Shown here: positions 1 through 7,296 of the stretch, piece by piece | Position numbering within the stretch: the first letter of the stretch is position 1 | How the letters are laid out: each line of letters starts with the position of its first letter | Origin: Magnetospirillum sp. | GTDB lineage: Bacteria > Pseudomonadota > Alphaproteobacteria > Rhodospirillales > Magnetospirillaceae | Assembly: GCA_016183945.1 (NCBI GenBank) | Contig: JACPDP010000053.1 | Location: forward strand, 1-12,390 | DNA length: 12,390 nucleotides | Direction of reading: 5' to 3' | The notes under the pieces: model-generated | Told to the model about the DNA's origin: nothing | What the model saw: only the letters and a program-made list of their open reading frames with translations | Databases searched by the model: none | Program-made: the position numbers and the translations under genes

Positions 1-127
1 CACGCAACTACGCCAGGGCGCTGACATCCCTGTTCACCAGGGGCATCCGGCGAATCCAGACCTGCCTTCAGCGACTATGGTCGCTGCCGCCGCTCTGGCA
101 GGTTTGGATAAACTGATCTGTGGTGAG
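1..127 (+). repeat. Left arm of a 127-bp perfect inverted repeat
   Basis: Base i of this arm pairs with base 12381-i at the other end of the window. I followed the match base by base from 1/12380 to 127/12254 without a mismatch, and identity stops sharply at 128/12253. The right copy continues 10 bases further out, so the element probably extends beyond the left edge. It contains nested dyads (GCGAC/GTCGC inside CCTGCC/GGCAGG, and CCCTG/CAGGG). No convincing protein is encoded in the visible part. It could be the end of an insertion sequence or another dispersed repeat; I do not recognise the family. Confidence 0.9.
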
Positions 128-194
128 GGGTCGTCCGGGCCTGTGCCGGCGTCCGGCGCCGCTATGGCGCCCCTGGAGGCCTCTCCGAGACCAA

Positions 195-223
195 TTGCGG
201 CAATCGCGAGGCACCTATACAAT
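195..223 (+). promoter_or_regulatory. Sigma70-like promoter for the histidine kinase
   Basis: TTGCGG (195-200) and TACAAT (218-223) are separated by exactly 17 bp, with a start point expected near 230. That is about 28 bases before the chosen ATG at 258. It lies in unique sequence just inside the left repeat arm, so the kinase need not depend on transcription from the repeat. This is consensus matching only. Confidence 0.45.
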
Positions 224-257
224 AGCGATAAGATTTCATGTGCAGGGCGGAAACGTA

Positions 258-2177
258 ATGTTTCAGTTGCGGCGATATTTTTCGCTGACGAGCGCGATTG
301 CGATGGTTCTCTCCGCGGTGCTGCTGGTCGGCGTCTATCGCTGGGACCAGACCGAGGAGCATGTCGCCCTCGCCGCCGAGGAGAATCTGCGACTGGCCGA
401 CGCCTTCATCGCCGCATTCTGGCCGCAGTTCGCCCCCATGGTGGTCAGGCTGTCGGCGATCCCGCCGGAAGAGCTGCGCCAGCGCCGGGAACTGCGGGCG
501 TTCGACCTGGCCCTGCGCAACCTGGTCACCACCCAGCCCATCATCAAGATCAAGATCTACGATACCCGGGGCAACGTCGTCTATTCCCCGCTCCGCAGCG
601 AGGTCGGCCTCCCCGGTACGCACAAACAGGCGTTGCTGTCGGCGCTGGCCGGACGTTCGTTCACCACGTCGGGCTTCCGCGAAACCATTTCCGGCTTCAA
701 CGGCGCCGTGCGGAACCGCCACGTGGTCGAAACCTACCAGCCGCTGATGGACGCCGATGGCACGGTCGAGGGCATCTTCGAGCTTTATTCCGACATGACC
801 GCCGCGCAAGAGCGGCTGCAAATTTCCCTCTACAAGGCCTCGGCACTGATCTTCGCCTGCTTCGCGGCGCTCTATGGCGCCCTGCTGCTGGTGGTGCGCC
901 GGGCCGACATCATTCTCGACGCCCATCGCCGCAATCTGGTGGACAGCCGGCATCTGCTCCACGAGCAGAAGGAGATGCTGCGCCGCCTGCTCGACGCCGC
1001 CGGCGAGGGCATCTTCGGCACCGACAACCTCGGCCGGGTCAGCTTCATCAACCCGGCGGCACTGCGCATGATCGGCTTCACCGCCGAGGAGGCGGTCGGC
1101 CGCGACATCCACGCCCTGATCCATCACAGCCACCCCGATGGAACGCCGCACCCCGCCTGCGATTGCGAGGTCGGCAAGGCCCGCACCGAGCGGCGAATCA
1201 TCGAGAGCAAGAACGACCACTTTTGGCGCAAGAACGGCACCAGTTTCCCGGTGGAATACATCTCGACGCCGGTGGACAACCTCTCCGAGCCGGGGGGGAC
1301 GGTGGTGGTGTTCCGCGACGTCACCCTGCGCCTGGAGGCGGAGCAGGCGCTGCGAAATTCGAACCAGGAACTGCAGAACTTCGCCTACGTCGCCTCGCAC
1401 GACCTGCAGGAGCCGTTGCGCATGGTGGCGTCGTACCTGGCGCTGCTGCAGCGCCGCTACAGTGGGCAACTGGACTCGGAGGCTGACGAGTTCATCAACT
1501 TCGCCGTCGACGGCGCCCGGCGCATGCAGCGCCTGATCACCGATCTGCTCACCTATGCGCGGGTGACCACCCACGGCAAGACGCCGGCCGCGGCCGATCT
1601 GGGGCAAATCCTGGCCGACGTGCTGGCCAACCTCGCGCCCCGCATCGAAGAGAGCGGCGCCACGGTGTCGTGCGAGCCGATGCCCATCGTCATCTGCGAT
1701 GAGGGCCAAGTCGCCCGCCTGTTCCAGAACCTGATCGGCAATGCCCTCAAATACCGCCGCAGCGACGCGGTGCCGATGATCCACGTCGGCGCGGTGGCCG
1801 AGGGCGAGCACCTGTCATTCTTCGTCCGCGACAACGGCATCGGCATTCCCTCCGAACACCACGAGCGCATCTTTGTCATCTTCCAGCGCCTGCACGACCG
1901 CAGCACCTATGACGGCACCGGCATCGGTCTGGCGGAATGCAAGCGCATCGTCGAACGGCACGGCGGCCGCATCTGGCTCGAATCCAAGCCGGGGGAAGGC
2001 AGCACCTTCTGGTTCACCCTGCCCGGCGAGCATCATACGGTGATGCACGGCGGCGGTTCGACCCACCACGGTCCCGACGGGGGGCATGGCCAGCCGCCCA
2101 GCGGCCTCGGAGAGTGCGAGCACGGGCTCCATGCCCACCTCTGCAAGGCCCCGCGGCGCCGCGAAACCGCCTATTGA
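258..2177 (+). CDS. Membrane-bound PAS sensor histidine kinase
   Basis: A 639-residue two-component sensor kinase that should autophosphorylate and pass phosphate to an unidentified response regulator. Order: membrane segment (about 9-28), extracytoplasmic sensor region (30-190), second membrane segment (about 194-213), coiled linker, PAS domain (about 240-355), HisKA with H-box ASHDLQEPLR (phospho-accepting His381), then HATPase_c with N-box NLIGNALKYR (491-500), G1 DNGIGIP (525-531) and G2 GTGIGLA (553-559). The H-box type resembles phytochrome-like kinases. The ATG at 258 was chosen because it has a purine-rich GGGCGG 7 bases upstream and begins a normal membrane anchor; an upstream GTG at 120 would add 46 residues partly encoded by the repeat. 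No receiver domain or regulator gene is nearby, so it looks orphan. The last ~48 residues, beyond the usual FWFTLP end, are rich in His and may be a non-homologous extension. The stimulus is unknown. Confidence 0.9.
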   Translation: MFQLRRYFSLTSAIAMVLSAVLLVGVYRWDQTEEHVALAAEENLRLADAFIAAFWPQFAPMVVRLSAIPPEELRQRRELRAFDLALRNLVTTQPIIKIKIYDTRGNVVYSPLRSEVGLPGTHKQALLSALAGRSFTTSGFRETISGFNGAVRNRHVVETYQPLMDADGTVEGIFELYSDMTAAQERLQISLYKASALIFACFAALYGALLLVVRRADIILDAHRRNLVDSRHLLHEQKEMLRRLLDAAGEGIFGTDNLGRVSFINPAALRMIGFTAEEAVGRDIHALIHHSHPDGTPHPACDCEVGKARTERRIIESKNDHFWRKNGTSFPVEYISTPVDNLSEPGGTVVVFRDVTLRLEAEQALRNSNQELQNFAYVASHDLQEPLRMVASYLALLQRRYSGQLDSEADEFINFAVDGARRMQRLITDLLTYARVTTHGKTPAAADLGQILADVLANLAPRIEESGATVSCEPMPIVICDEGQVARLFQNLIGNALKYRRSDAVPMIHVGAVAEGEHLSFFVRDNGIGIPSEHHERIFVIFQRLHDRSTYDGTGIGLAECKRIVERHGGRIWLESKPGEGSTFWFTLPGEHHTVMHGGGSTHHGPDGGHGQPPSGLGECEHGLHAHLCKAPRRRETAY

Positions 2178-2209
2178 TGTAGCGATTCCTGCCGGCGCCC
2201 GCCTTCGAG

Positions 2210-2219
2210 CCCCCCCCCC
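2210..2219 (+). repeat. Ten-C homopolymer followed by GGG
   Basis: An uninterrupted run of ten C (2210-2219) followed by GGG lies 33 bases after the kinase stop codon and 83 bases before the next start. Such tracts slip during replication and are also prone to sequencing error. It is outside both coding regions as called, so a length change would not alter either protein. Confidence 0.8.
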
Positions 2220-2302
2220 GGGCCTCCACCCCGCTAGTGGTTGAAACATGACACTTGGTACCCATCTCGATAGCCGTCCTCGGATGGAGAGGAGACGGTG
2301 CG

Positions 2303-2779
2303 ATGTCGAGGGTAAGTACCTGCCTCTGGTTTGGGAAGGACGCGGAAACGGTCGTCCGCTTCTATGTCTCCCTCGTGCCGGGCTCCAGCCTTGAGAACAT
2401 CCTGCGCTCGCCCGGGAATTGGCCCGGCGGGGAAGCGGGCGATGTGATCATGGTGACCTTCACCCTCGGCGGTCAGAGCCTCCAGGCGTTGAACGGCGGC
2501 GCGCCAGCCGATTACGGAACTGCCGCCTCCATCTCGGTCGAGTGCTCCGACCAGGCGGAGGTGGATCGGCTGTGGACGGCGCTCACGGCCGATGGAGGGG
2601 CGGAAATCATGTGCGGCTGGCTACGCGACAGGTGGGGCGTGCCATGGCAAATCGTCCCGGCGATGCTGCCGCGTCTCCTGGCCGATCCCGATCCGACCGT
2701 CGCGGGCCGAGTTTTCGCCGCCATGACCAAGATGGTAAAGCTGGACATTGCCGCCCTGGAACGTGCTGCCGCCGGATGA
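2303..2779 (+). CDS. PhnB-like VOC-superfamily protein (3-dmu-9_3-mt family)
   Basis: A 158-residue cytoplasmic protein of the PhnB/'3-demethylubiquinone-9 3-methyltransferase' family within the vicinal-oxygen-chelate (glyoxalase-like) fold. Family features are seen in order: N-terminal strand with CLWFGKDAE then VVRFYVSLVPGS, the TLGGQSLQALNGG turn, the acidic segment CSDQAEVDRLWTAL, CGWLRDRWGVPWQIVP, and the C-terminal LLADPDPTVAGRV with KLDIAALE. The length is normal and the gene looks intact. The family name comes from old annotation; most members have no proven methyltransferase activity and the substrate is unknown. The ATG at 2303 follows GGAGAGGAG (2285-2293) and starts where the family starts; an in-frame TTG at 2255 would add 16 unrelated residues. 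It converges with mrcA, whose stop lies 61 bases away on the other strand, and nothing in the context indicates its role. Confidence 0.88.
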   Translation: MSRVSTCLWFGKDAETVVRFYVSLVPGSSLENILRSPGNWPGGEAGDVIMVTFTLGGQSLQALNGGAPADYGTAASISVECSDQAEVDRLWTALTADGGAEIMCGWLRDRWGVPWQIVPAMLPRLLADPDPTVAGRVFAAMTKMVKLDIAALERAAAG

Positions 2780-2839
2780 GGCAGGGTGTTGGCCGTAAGA
2801 GCGATATGGCGGAGGGTGCCAAGCGTCAGATTTTGACCG

Positions 2840-4333
2840 CTAATACAGCCCCCCCGCAGCCGGGGCCGCGCCGCCGCCGGGTGGGGGCGGGAACTGGTTG
2901 GGCTGGTTCGGCTGGGCGAAGGCGGGGCCACTGGAACCGCCCTCCTCGTTGGCCACATAGGGCGCGAACGAGAAGCCGGCGTCGACGCCATCGCCTTCCA
3001 GCACGTCTTCCTCGTCGCCCGGCATCTTGTCGCCGCCCTTGAACGCCTCCAGGATGACCTTGGAGTCGCCGGGTATCGCCGGCTTGCCGGTATTGGCCTG
3101 GACCCGCACCAGACGCACCCCCGGCGGCACGCGGAACGGCGTCGCCGGCTGGTCCCTCAACGCCTCCATCATGAAATCGCGGAAGATGGGAGCGGCGACG
3201 TTGCCGCCGGTCTCCTTGTCGCCCAGCGACTGCGGCTCGTCGAAGCCGACGAACACGCCCACCGCCAGATCGGGGGAGAAGCCGACGAACCAGGTGTCGT
3301 TGGAGTCGTTGGAGGTGCCGGTCTTGCCCGCCAGCGGCTTGCCCACCGGGCGCACCACGGTGCCGGTGCCGCGCTCCACCACGCCCTCGAGGATATGGAC
3401 CATCTGGTAGGCCGAGACCGGATCGACCAACTGCTCCCGGATGTCCTGCAGGTGCGGCATGTCCTGGTTGGTATAGTAGGTCGCCGAGCAGGCATCGCAG
3501 AAGCGCAGGTCGTGGCTGAACACGGTCTTGCCGTTGCGGTCCTGAATGCGGTCGATCAGCGTCGGACGAAGGCGCCGCCCGCCATTGACCAACTCGGCAT
3601 AGGCGGCGGTCAGCTTCAACGGCGTGGTCTCGCCGGCGCCCAGCGCCATGGCCAACTGGCGCGGCAGGTTGTCGTAGATGCCGAAACGCTGGGAATAATC
3701 GGCCACCTTGTCCATGCCGATGGCCTGGGCCAGGCGAACCGTCATCAGGTTGCGCGACTTCTCGATCCCGACCCGCAGCGTGGTGGGGCCAAGATAGTCG
3801 TCATGGTAATTCTTCGGCCGCCACATGGGCAGTCCGGGGCCTTGCGGCAGGGCGATGGGGGCATCCAGCACCAATGAGGACGGCGTGTAGCCGCTCTCCA
3901 TGGCCGCCAGGTAGATGAACGGCTTGAACGACGAGCCGGGCTGGCGCATGGCCTGGGAGGCCCGGTTGAACTGGCTCTTGGCATAGGACCAGCCCCCCAC
4001 CATGGCCAGCACGCGCCCGGTATGGGGATCGATGGCCACCAGGGCGCCCTCGACCTTGGGCACCTGACGCAAAGCGTAGCTGTTGGCGGCATAGGCCTTG
4101 CCGTCGTCGCCCTTGGCCACCGGCTCCACCAGCACCACGTCGCCCGGCTTGAGCACGTCGGAGGGTTTGTGCGGCGAGGGGCCGAAATGCTGTTTCTCCA
4201 GCGCCGGACGCGCCCACTTCATCTCGGCGAAGGGCAGCGTGCCGGTGCGCGCCCCCAGCAGCCCGATGGAGGCGGCGGTGTCCGTGGTGGACAGCACCAC
4301 CGCCAGTTCCCACGGATCGGCGCCGGGCGGCAC
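2840..4333 (-). CDS. PBP1A C-terminal fragment: transpeptidase domain
   Basis: A 497-residue open frame holding the entire penicillin-binding transpeptidase domain. It has PGSSFKPF with the acyl-accepting Ser134 and Lys137, SRN at 193-195, and KTGT at 337-340, plus an upstream OB-like region and a Pro/Gly-rich C-terminal tail. Homology extends upstream of the listed GTG at 4333 through VRGPITRLPPGTGW to about 4405, so the GTG is an internal Val codon rather than an evolved start. Without the anchor and linker from the first frame the product would lack a membrane segment and export signal, and so could not reach its periplasmic substrate. Two cysteines (FCDACS, 279-282) lie in a loop before the last motif. 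Confidence 0.7.
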   Translation of the reverse strand: MPPGADPWELAVVLSTTDTAASIGLLGARTGTLPFAEMKWARPALEKQHFGPSPHKPSDVLKPGDVVLVEPVAKGDDGKAYAANSYALRQVPKVEGALVAIDPHTGRVLAMVGGWSYAKSQFNRASQAMRQPGSSFKPFIYLAAMESGYTPSSLVLDAPIALPQGPGLPMWRPKNYHDDYLGPTTLRVGIEKSRNLMTVRLAQAIGMDKVADYSQRFGIYDNLPRQLAMALGAGETTPLKLTAAYAELVNGGRRLRPTLIDRIQDRNGKTVFSHDLRFCDACSATYYTNQDMPHLQDIREQLVDPVSAYQMVHILEGVVERGTGTVVRPVGKPLAGKTGTSNDSNDTWFVGFSPDLAVGVFVGFDEPQSLGDKETGGNVAAPIFRDFMMEALRDQPATPFRVPPGVRLVRVQANTGKPAIPGDSKVILEAFKGGDKMPGDEEDVLEGDGVDAGFSFAPYVANEEGGSSGPAFAQPNQPNQFPPPPGGGAAPAAGGLY

Positions 4334-5252
4334 CGGTACCGCTGCCAGCTGCGCCGGCCAGCCGGTGCCCGGCGGCAGTCGGGTAATGGGGCCGCGGACC
4401 CCGTGGTTTGCTGGCGATTTCGCGGCGGATGTCCTCGGCGAAGTAGTCGCCGCCCTGGACAGCCAGCATCTCGTCGCGGCGGCGCACGGTGAGAGGATCG
4501 CCGATGGCTGCCTGATACTCGCTCGGGCCGATCTTGGCGTCCTCGAGCATGCGGCCGATGACCCAGTCGCGGCGCTCCCGTGCCGCCTGGGGATGGCGCT
4601 GCGGATGGTAGTTGTTGGGCGCCTTGGGCAGGGCGGCGAGATAGGCCGCCTCCGACACCGTCAGCTCGTCGAGGCCCTTGTTGAAGTAGTTCAGCGCCGC
4701 CGCGGCCACGCCGTAGGAGCCGATGCCGAGGTAGATTTCGTTCAGGTACAGTTCGAGGATGTGGTCCTTGGTGAAGGCCCGCTCGATACGGAAGGCGAGG
4801 ATGGCCTCCTTGACCTTGCGCTCGATGGAAACCTCGTTGGTCAGCAGGAAGTTCTTCGCCACCTGCTGCGTGATGGTCGAGGCTCCCACCGGGCGCTTGT
4901 CCGCCCCCATGCCCTTGTTGCGCAGATTGATGGCGATGGCCCGCGCGATGCCCACCGGATCGACGCCGGCATGGCTGTAGAAGCTCTTGTCCTCGGCCGA
5001 CAGGAAGGCATCCTTGACCCGCTGCGGAATGGCGTAGAGCGGCACGAAGGCCCGCTTCTCCACGGCATACTCGGCCACCAGGCGCCCGTCGCCGCCATAG
5101 ACCCGGGTGGTGACGGGCGGCTCGTAGTGGGCTAGCTGGTGGTAGTCGGGCAGGCCCTGGCCGAAATTCCAGAACAGGTACAGCACACCGCCCGCCCCCG
5201 CGAGCGCGAGCAGGATCAGGAGCGTGAAGGTGACGACGAGGAAGCGGAGCAT
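3801..5252 (-). CDS. PBP1A N-terminal fragment: membrane anchor and glycosyltransferase
   Basis: A 483-codon open frame of which only about the first 282 residues are genuine. It has an N-terminal membrane anchor (about 4-28) and a complete GT51 domain: motif 1 SAEDKSFYSHAGVDPVG with catalytic Glu87, motif 2 GASTITQQVAKN (123-134), motif 3 RKVKEAILAFRIE with Glu149, motif 4 ELYLNEIYLG (167-176) and RRDWVIGRM (228-236). After about residue 282 the frame reads Gly/Arg/His-rich text, antiphase to the true transpeptidase sequence, for some 200 codons. If expressed, the product would be a membrane-anchored glycosyltransferase with a junk tail. The start at 5252 has only a weak ribosome site but gives the normal family N-terminus. 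Confidence 0.7.
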   Translation of the reverse strand: MLRFLVVTFTLLILLALAGAGGVLYLFWNFGQGLPDYHQLAHYEPPVTTRVYGGDGRLVAEYAVEKRAFVPLYAIPQRVKDAFLSAEDKSFYSHAGVDPVGIARAIAINLRNKGMGADKRPVGASTITQQVAKNFLLTNEVSIERKVKEAILAFRIERAFTKDHILELYLNEIYLGIGSYGVAAAALNYFNKGLDELTVSEAAYLAALPKAPNNYHPQRHPQAARERRDWVIGRMLEDAKIGPSEYQAAIGDPLTVRRRDEMLAVQGGDYFAEDIRREIASKPRGPRPHYPTAAGHRLAGAAGSGTGAARRRSVGTGGGAVHHGHRRLHRAAGGAHRHAALRRDEVGASGAGETAFRPLAAQTLRRAQAGRRGAGGAGGQGRRRQGLCRQQLRFASGAQGRGRPGGHRSPYRARAGHGGGLVLCQEPVQPGLPGHAPARLVVQAVHLPGGHGERLHAVLIGAGCPHRPAARPRTAHVAAEELP

Positions 5253-5307
5253 GGCACGGTTGGTAGCGCGGCGCGAGGGGGTGCGTCAAGCGTGGCGGGG
5301 TCACCCC

Positions 5308-6879
5308 TTACGGCCGTTTGGCCTTCTGGGTCTGCACGAAGAAGCGGTCCACCGCGCGGGCGATGGATTTGGCGAGTTTGACGCGGTGGTGCGGCTGGCG
5401 CAGGTCGCGTTCCTCCTGCTCGTTGGACAGGTAGCCCATCTCCACCAGGACCGCCGGTACATCGGGCGCCTTCAGCACGGCAAAACCGGCGAAACGGTGG
5501 GTGTTGCCCAGCAGCGACTGGTCGCGGCCGACCTCGTCGACGATGTCGCCGGCGAAGACGGCCGAGCGGTTCATGGTCTCGCGCTGGGCCAGGTCGATGA
5601 GGATGTTGGCCACATCGGCCGATTCATGGCTGAGGTCGATGCCGGCGATGAGGTCGGCCTTGTTTTCCTTTTCCGCCAGCGCCTGCGCCTCGCCGTCCGA
5701 GGCGTTCTGCGACAGGGTGTAGACCGACAGGCCGCGGATCTGCGGATTCTGCACCGCGTCGGCGTGCAGCGAGACGAACAGTTCGGCGTTGTACTGGCGC
5801 GCTATGGCGATACGGTCGCGCAGGCGGATGAAGACGTCGCGGTCGCGGGTGAGGTAAACCCGGAAGCGGCCGTTCTTCTCCAGCGCTTCCTTGAGTTCGC
5901 GTGCCACCGCCAGGGTGATGTTCTTTTCATAGATGCCCGACACACCGATGGCGCCGGGGTCGACACCGCCATGGCCGGGGTCGATGACGATCACCGGCGG
6001 GCCGTCGTTGCGCTTGCGCTCCGGCTCGGCCAAGACCACCGGCGGCGGCGGTGCCGGCAGGCTGACCGGCGTCACCACCGGCGACGGCACGGCCGGCTCC
6101 ACCACGGCCGCGATGGGGCGCTCGGCAACCGGGCGTTCCGGAGGCGGTGGCATGGGCGCGCTGAGCATGGGCGAACCGCCCACCGTGCGGCTCTCCATGG
6201 GGCGGGCGGGCGGTGGAACCGGTGCCGCCACGGCGGCGGGAGGAGCGGCAGCCACCACCACCGGCGCCGGCTGCTGCGCGTTGGGGCTCACCACCACGAT
6301 GCCGCGGGCCGGCGGCGGCTCGGGTGCCGGTGCCGCGACCGTCGCGGCGGGGCGCGGTTCGGGGCGGGCGTCGGGGCGCGCCGCCGGCGCCGGCTTCGCC
6401 ACAGCGGCCGCCTTTGGCGCCGCTGTCGCCCTGGGAGCGGGCTGGGCGGTGGCAACGAAGGCCTCGCGCGTGACGTCCTTGAGGTCGAGGACGAAGCGCC
6501 AGCCCACCCCATCGCGCGGCGGGATGATGAAAGCCTGCTTCACCGCCGCCGGCTGCTTCAGTTCCAGCACCAGGTGGCCGGTGTCGCCCGAGACGCCGCG
6601 CACCGCGCCCCACGGCTTCTTCAACTGGGCCTCGGGCGACCAGTCGAGGGTGGGAGCCTCCACCACCACGCGGTAAGGATCGGCGAAGGTGACCACCTTG
6701 AAGTCCATGGTCTCGGATATGTCCATGACGAAACGGGTAACCCCTTCGTCATGAATGCCCAGCCGCATGCCGCCGATGGCGGTGCGCGCAATGGCCGGCG
6801 CCGCCGCCGTCACAAGGACCGCCAGCGCAAGCACCGCCACGGGCAGAAGGGCAACGATCCGTCTTACCATGAGCCCCAT
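5308..6879 (-). CDS. amiC: N-acetylmuramoyl-L-alanine amidase, AmiC type
   Basis: A periplasmic zinc amidase that cleaves the bond between muramic acid and the stem peptide, mainly at the septum. The 523-residue protein has a Sec-type signal peptide (VRRIVALLPVAVLALAV..., cut after about residue 31 at AIA), an AMIN domain (about 33-145) that targets it to the wall, a Pro/Ala-rich linker of about 140 residues, and an Amidase_3 domain (about 294-515). Zinc ligands are His303 (IDPGHGG), Glu318 (GIYEKN) and His372 (SLHAD); catalytic Glu480 is in VLVEMGYLSN. The insertion around LIAGIDLSHESADVANILI corresponds to the autoinhibitory helix that LytM-type activators such as EnvC or NlpD displace in relatives. 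ATG 6879 or 6870 both precede the signal peptide; 6879 has AAGGCG upstream. mrcA follows 55 bp downstream. The linker is unusually long and low in complexity. Confidence 0.93.
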   Translation of the reverse strand: MGLMVRRIVALLPVAVLALAVLVTAAAPAIARTAIGGMRLGIHDEGVTRFVMDISETMDFKVVTFADPYRVVVEAPTLDWSPEAQLKKPWGAVRGVSGDTGHLVLELKQPAAVKQAFIIPPRDGVGWRFVLDLKDVTREAFVATAQPAPRATAAPKAAAVAKPAPAARPDARPEPRPAATVAAPAPEPPPARGIVVVSPNAQQPAPVVVAAAPPAAVAAPVPPPARPMESRTVGGSPMLSAPMPPPPERPVAERPIAAVVEPAVPSPVVTPVSLPAPPPPVVLAEPERKRNDGPPVIVIDPGHGGVDPGAIGVSGIYEKNITLAVARELKEALEKNGRFRVYLTRDRDVFIRLRDRIAIARQYNAELFVSLHADAVQNPQIRGLSVYTLSQNASDGEAQALAEKENKADLIAGIDLSHESADVANILIDLAQRETMNRSAVFAGDIVDEVGRDQSLLGNTHRFAGFAVLKAPDVPAVLVEMGYLSNEQEERDLRQPHHRVKLAKSIARAVDRFFVQTQKAKRP

Positions 6880-6911
6880 ATTCGCCGGTTCGCCTTGACC
6901 AAGTGTTAACA

Positions 6912-6941
6912 CCTATAGCGCAAGCGGCGTCTCAAGCTCAA
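6912..6941 (-). promoter_or_regulatory. Candidate amiC-mrcA promoter
   Basis: Reading leftwards, TTGAGC (6941-6936) and TATAGG (6917-6912) are 18 bp apart, with a start point expected near 6905. The perfect palindrome GTGTTAACAC (6903-6912) overlaps the end of the -10 box and the start point, a place where a regulator could act. The match to consensus is moderate. Confidence 0.35.
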
Positions 6942-6977
6942 TTCAAAAGGCATTGATTCGGCAGACTCTTCCGGCTA

Positions 6978-7009
6978 ACCCCTGTGGAGAGGCTCGCTCT
7001 CGGAGGGGT
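6978..7009. other. Imperfect hairpin between the amiC and rne promoters
   Basis: ACCCCT (6978-6983) pairs with AGGGGT (7004-7009), and inside it GAGAG (6987-6991) pairs with CTCTC (6997-7001) around a GCTCG loop. A 3-by-2 internal loop separates the two stems. It lies between the two divergent promoter candidates, so it may be a protein-binding dyad, or an RNA stem if either transcript starts further back than I predict. No T run follows it on either strand, so it does not look like a terminator. Confidence 0.4.
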
Positions 7010-7034
7010 CATCCGTCCGCGTGCAATAAGATCA

Positions 7035-7063
7035 TTGTCGAAACTTTCGGCTAAGGCTATTTT
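7035..7063 (+). promoter_or_regulatory. Candidate rne promoter
   Basis: TTGTCG (7035-7040) and TATTTT (7058-7063) have an exact 17-bp spacer. The expected start near 7070 would leave a leader of about 227 bases before the rne start codon. A long leader is typical of rne genes, where RNase E represses its own mRNA through the leader in E. coli. Confidence 0.45.
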
Positions 7064-7069
7064 GACCGT

Positions 7070-7296
7070 CCATAGGCTTGCCGCCCGAACGTCCGCAGTG
7101 GACGAAGGCCAGGCAGCCGTGACTCGAAGATTTCGAAGCCGGGCGTGACGCCCGCCCTAAGAGGTTCCCGCCATGTCCATGCTGCAAAGCATCAGGTTCG
7201 AGGGATCGCCCGCAGGCGCCGCCGGCTTCGCTGTGTCAATTCGCCGTCCGCATGCCATTGCAGCGTCGTGGGCGGCGCCACGGAGATATGGACTTA
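7070..7296 (+). promoter_or_regulatory. Structured 5' leader of rne
   Basis: Three compact stem-loops follow one another: CGTCC/GGACG (7090-7104), TCGAA/TTCGA (7124-7136) and GGGCG/CGCCC (7141-7153). The remaining leader holds a short open frame beginning ATGTCCATG at 7173 that overlaps the rne start. By analogy with E. coli rne this leader could carry the site through which RNase E tunes its own mRNA level, but the sequence does not match the E. coli element and autoregulation here is inference. Confidence 0.4.

Larger units (their letters stand above)
2840..5252 (-). pseudogene. mrcA: mrcA (PBP1A) split by internal deletion and frameshift
   Basis: Together the two overlapping reading frames make up a class A penicillin-binding protein 1A, the inner-membrane enzyme that polymerises lipid II (glycosyltransferase family 51) and cross-links stem peptides (transpeptidase). 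The glycosyltransferase frame runs normally to EDIRREIASK, then becomes low-complexity. The homologous text resumes one base out of phase as NHGVRGPITRLPPGTGW. In family members these two segments are separated by roughly 40 residues containing a conserved GLSV-type stretch, which I cannot find in any frame here. So the lesion is a loss of about 100-140 bp near 4403-4412 that also shifts the frame by +1, not a single-base error. The gene follows amiC by 55 bp, probably as one transcript. Either it is a natural null allele or the assembly lost a segment here. Confidence 0.82.

Noticed and set aside
77..1486. A 469-codon + strand frame starting inside the left repeat
   Set aside because: It overlaps the kinase in another frame and is Arg/Pro/Gly-rich, typical of out-of-phase reading of GC-rich coding DNA.
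162..1811. A 549-codon open frame antisense to the histidine kinase
   Set aside because: It is a shadow of a high-GC gene; the sense strand carries a full set of kinase motifs.
2031..2249. A separate small antisense gene between the kinase and the VOC gene
   Set aside because: The frame (part of 1815-2249 on -) has no ribosome site or recognisable domain, and half of it is antisense to the kinase ATPase domain.
4400..4415. Programmed ribosomal frameshifting joining the two mrcA frames
   Set aside because: There is no slippery heptamer for -1, the needed shift is +1, and about 40 conserved residues would still be missing after joining.
5224..6909. A 561-codon + strand frame opposite amiC
   Set aside because: It is antisense to a gene with intact zinc ligands, and its His/Arg/Gly-rich text shows no domain.
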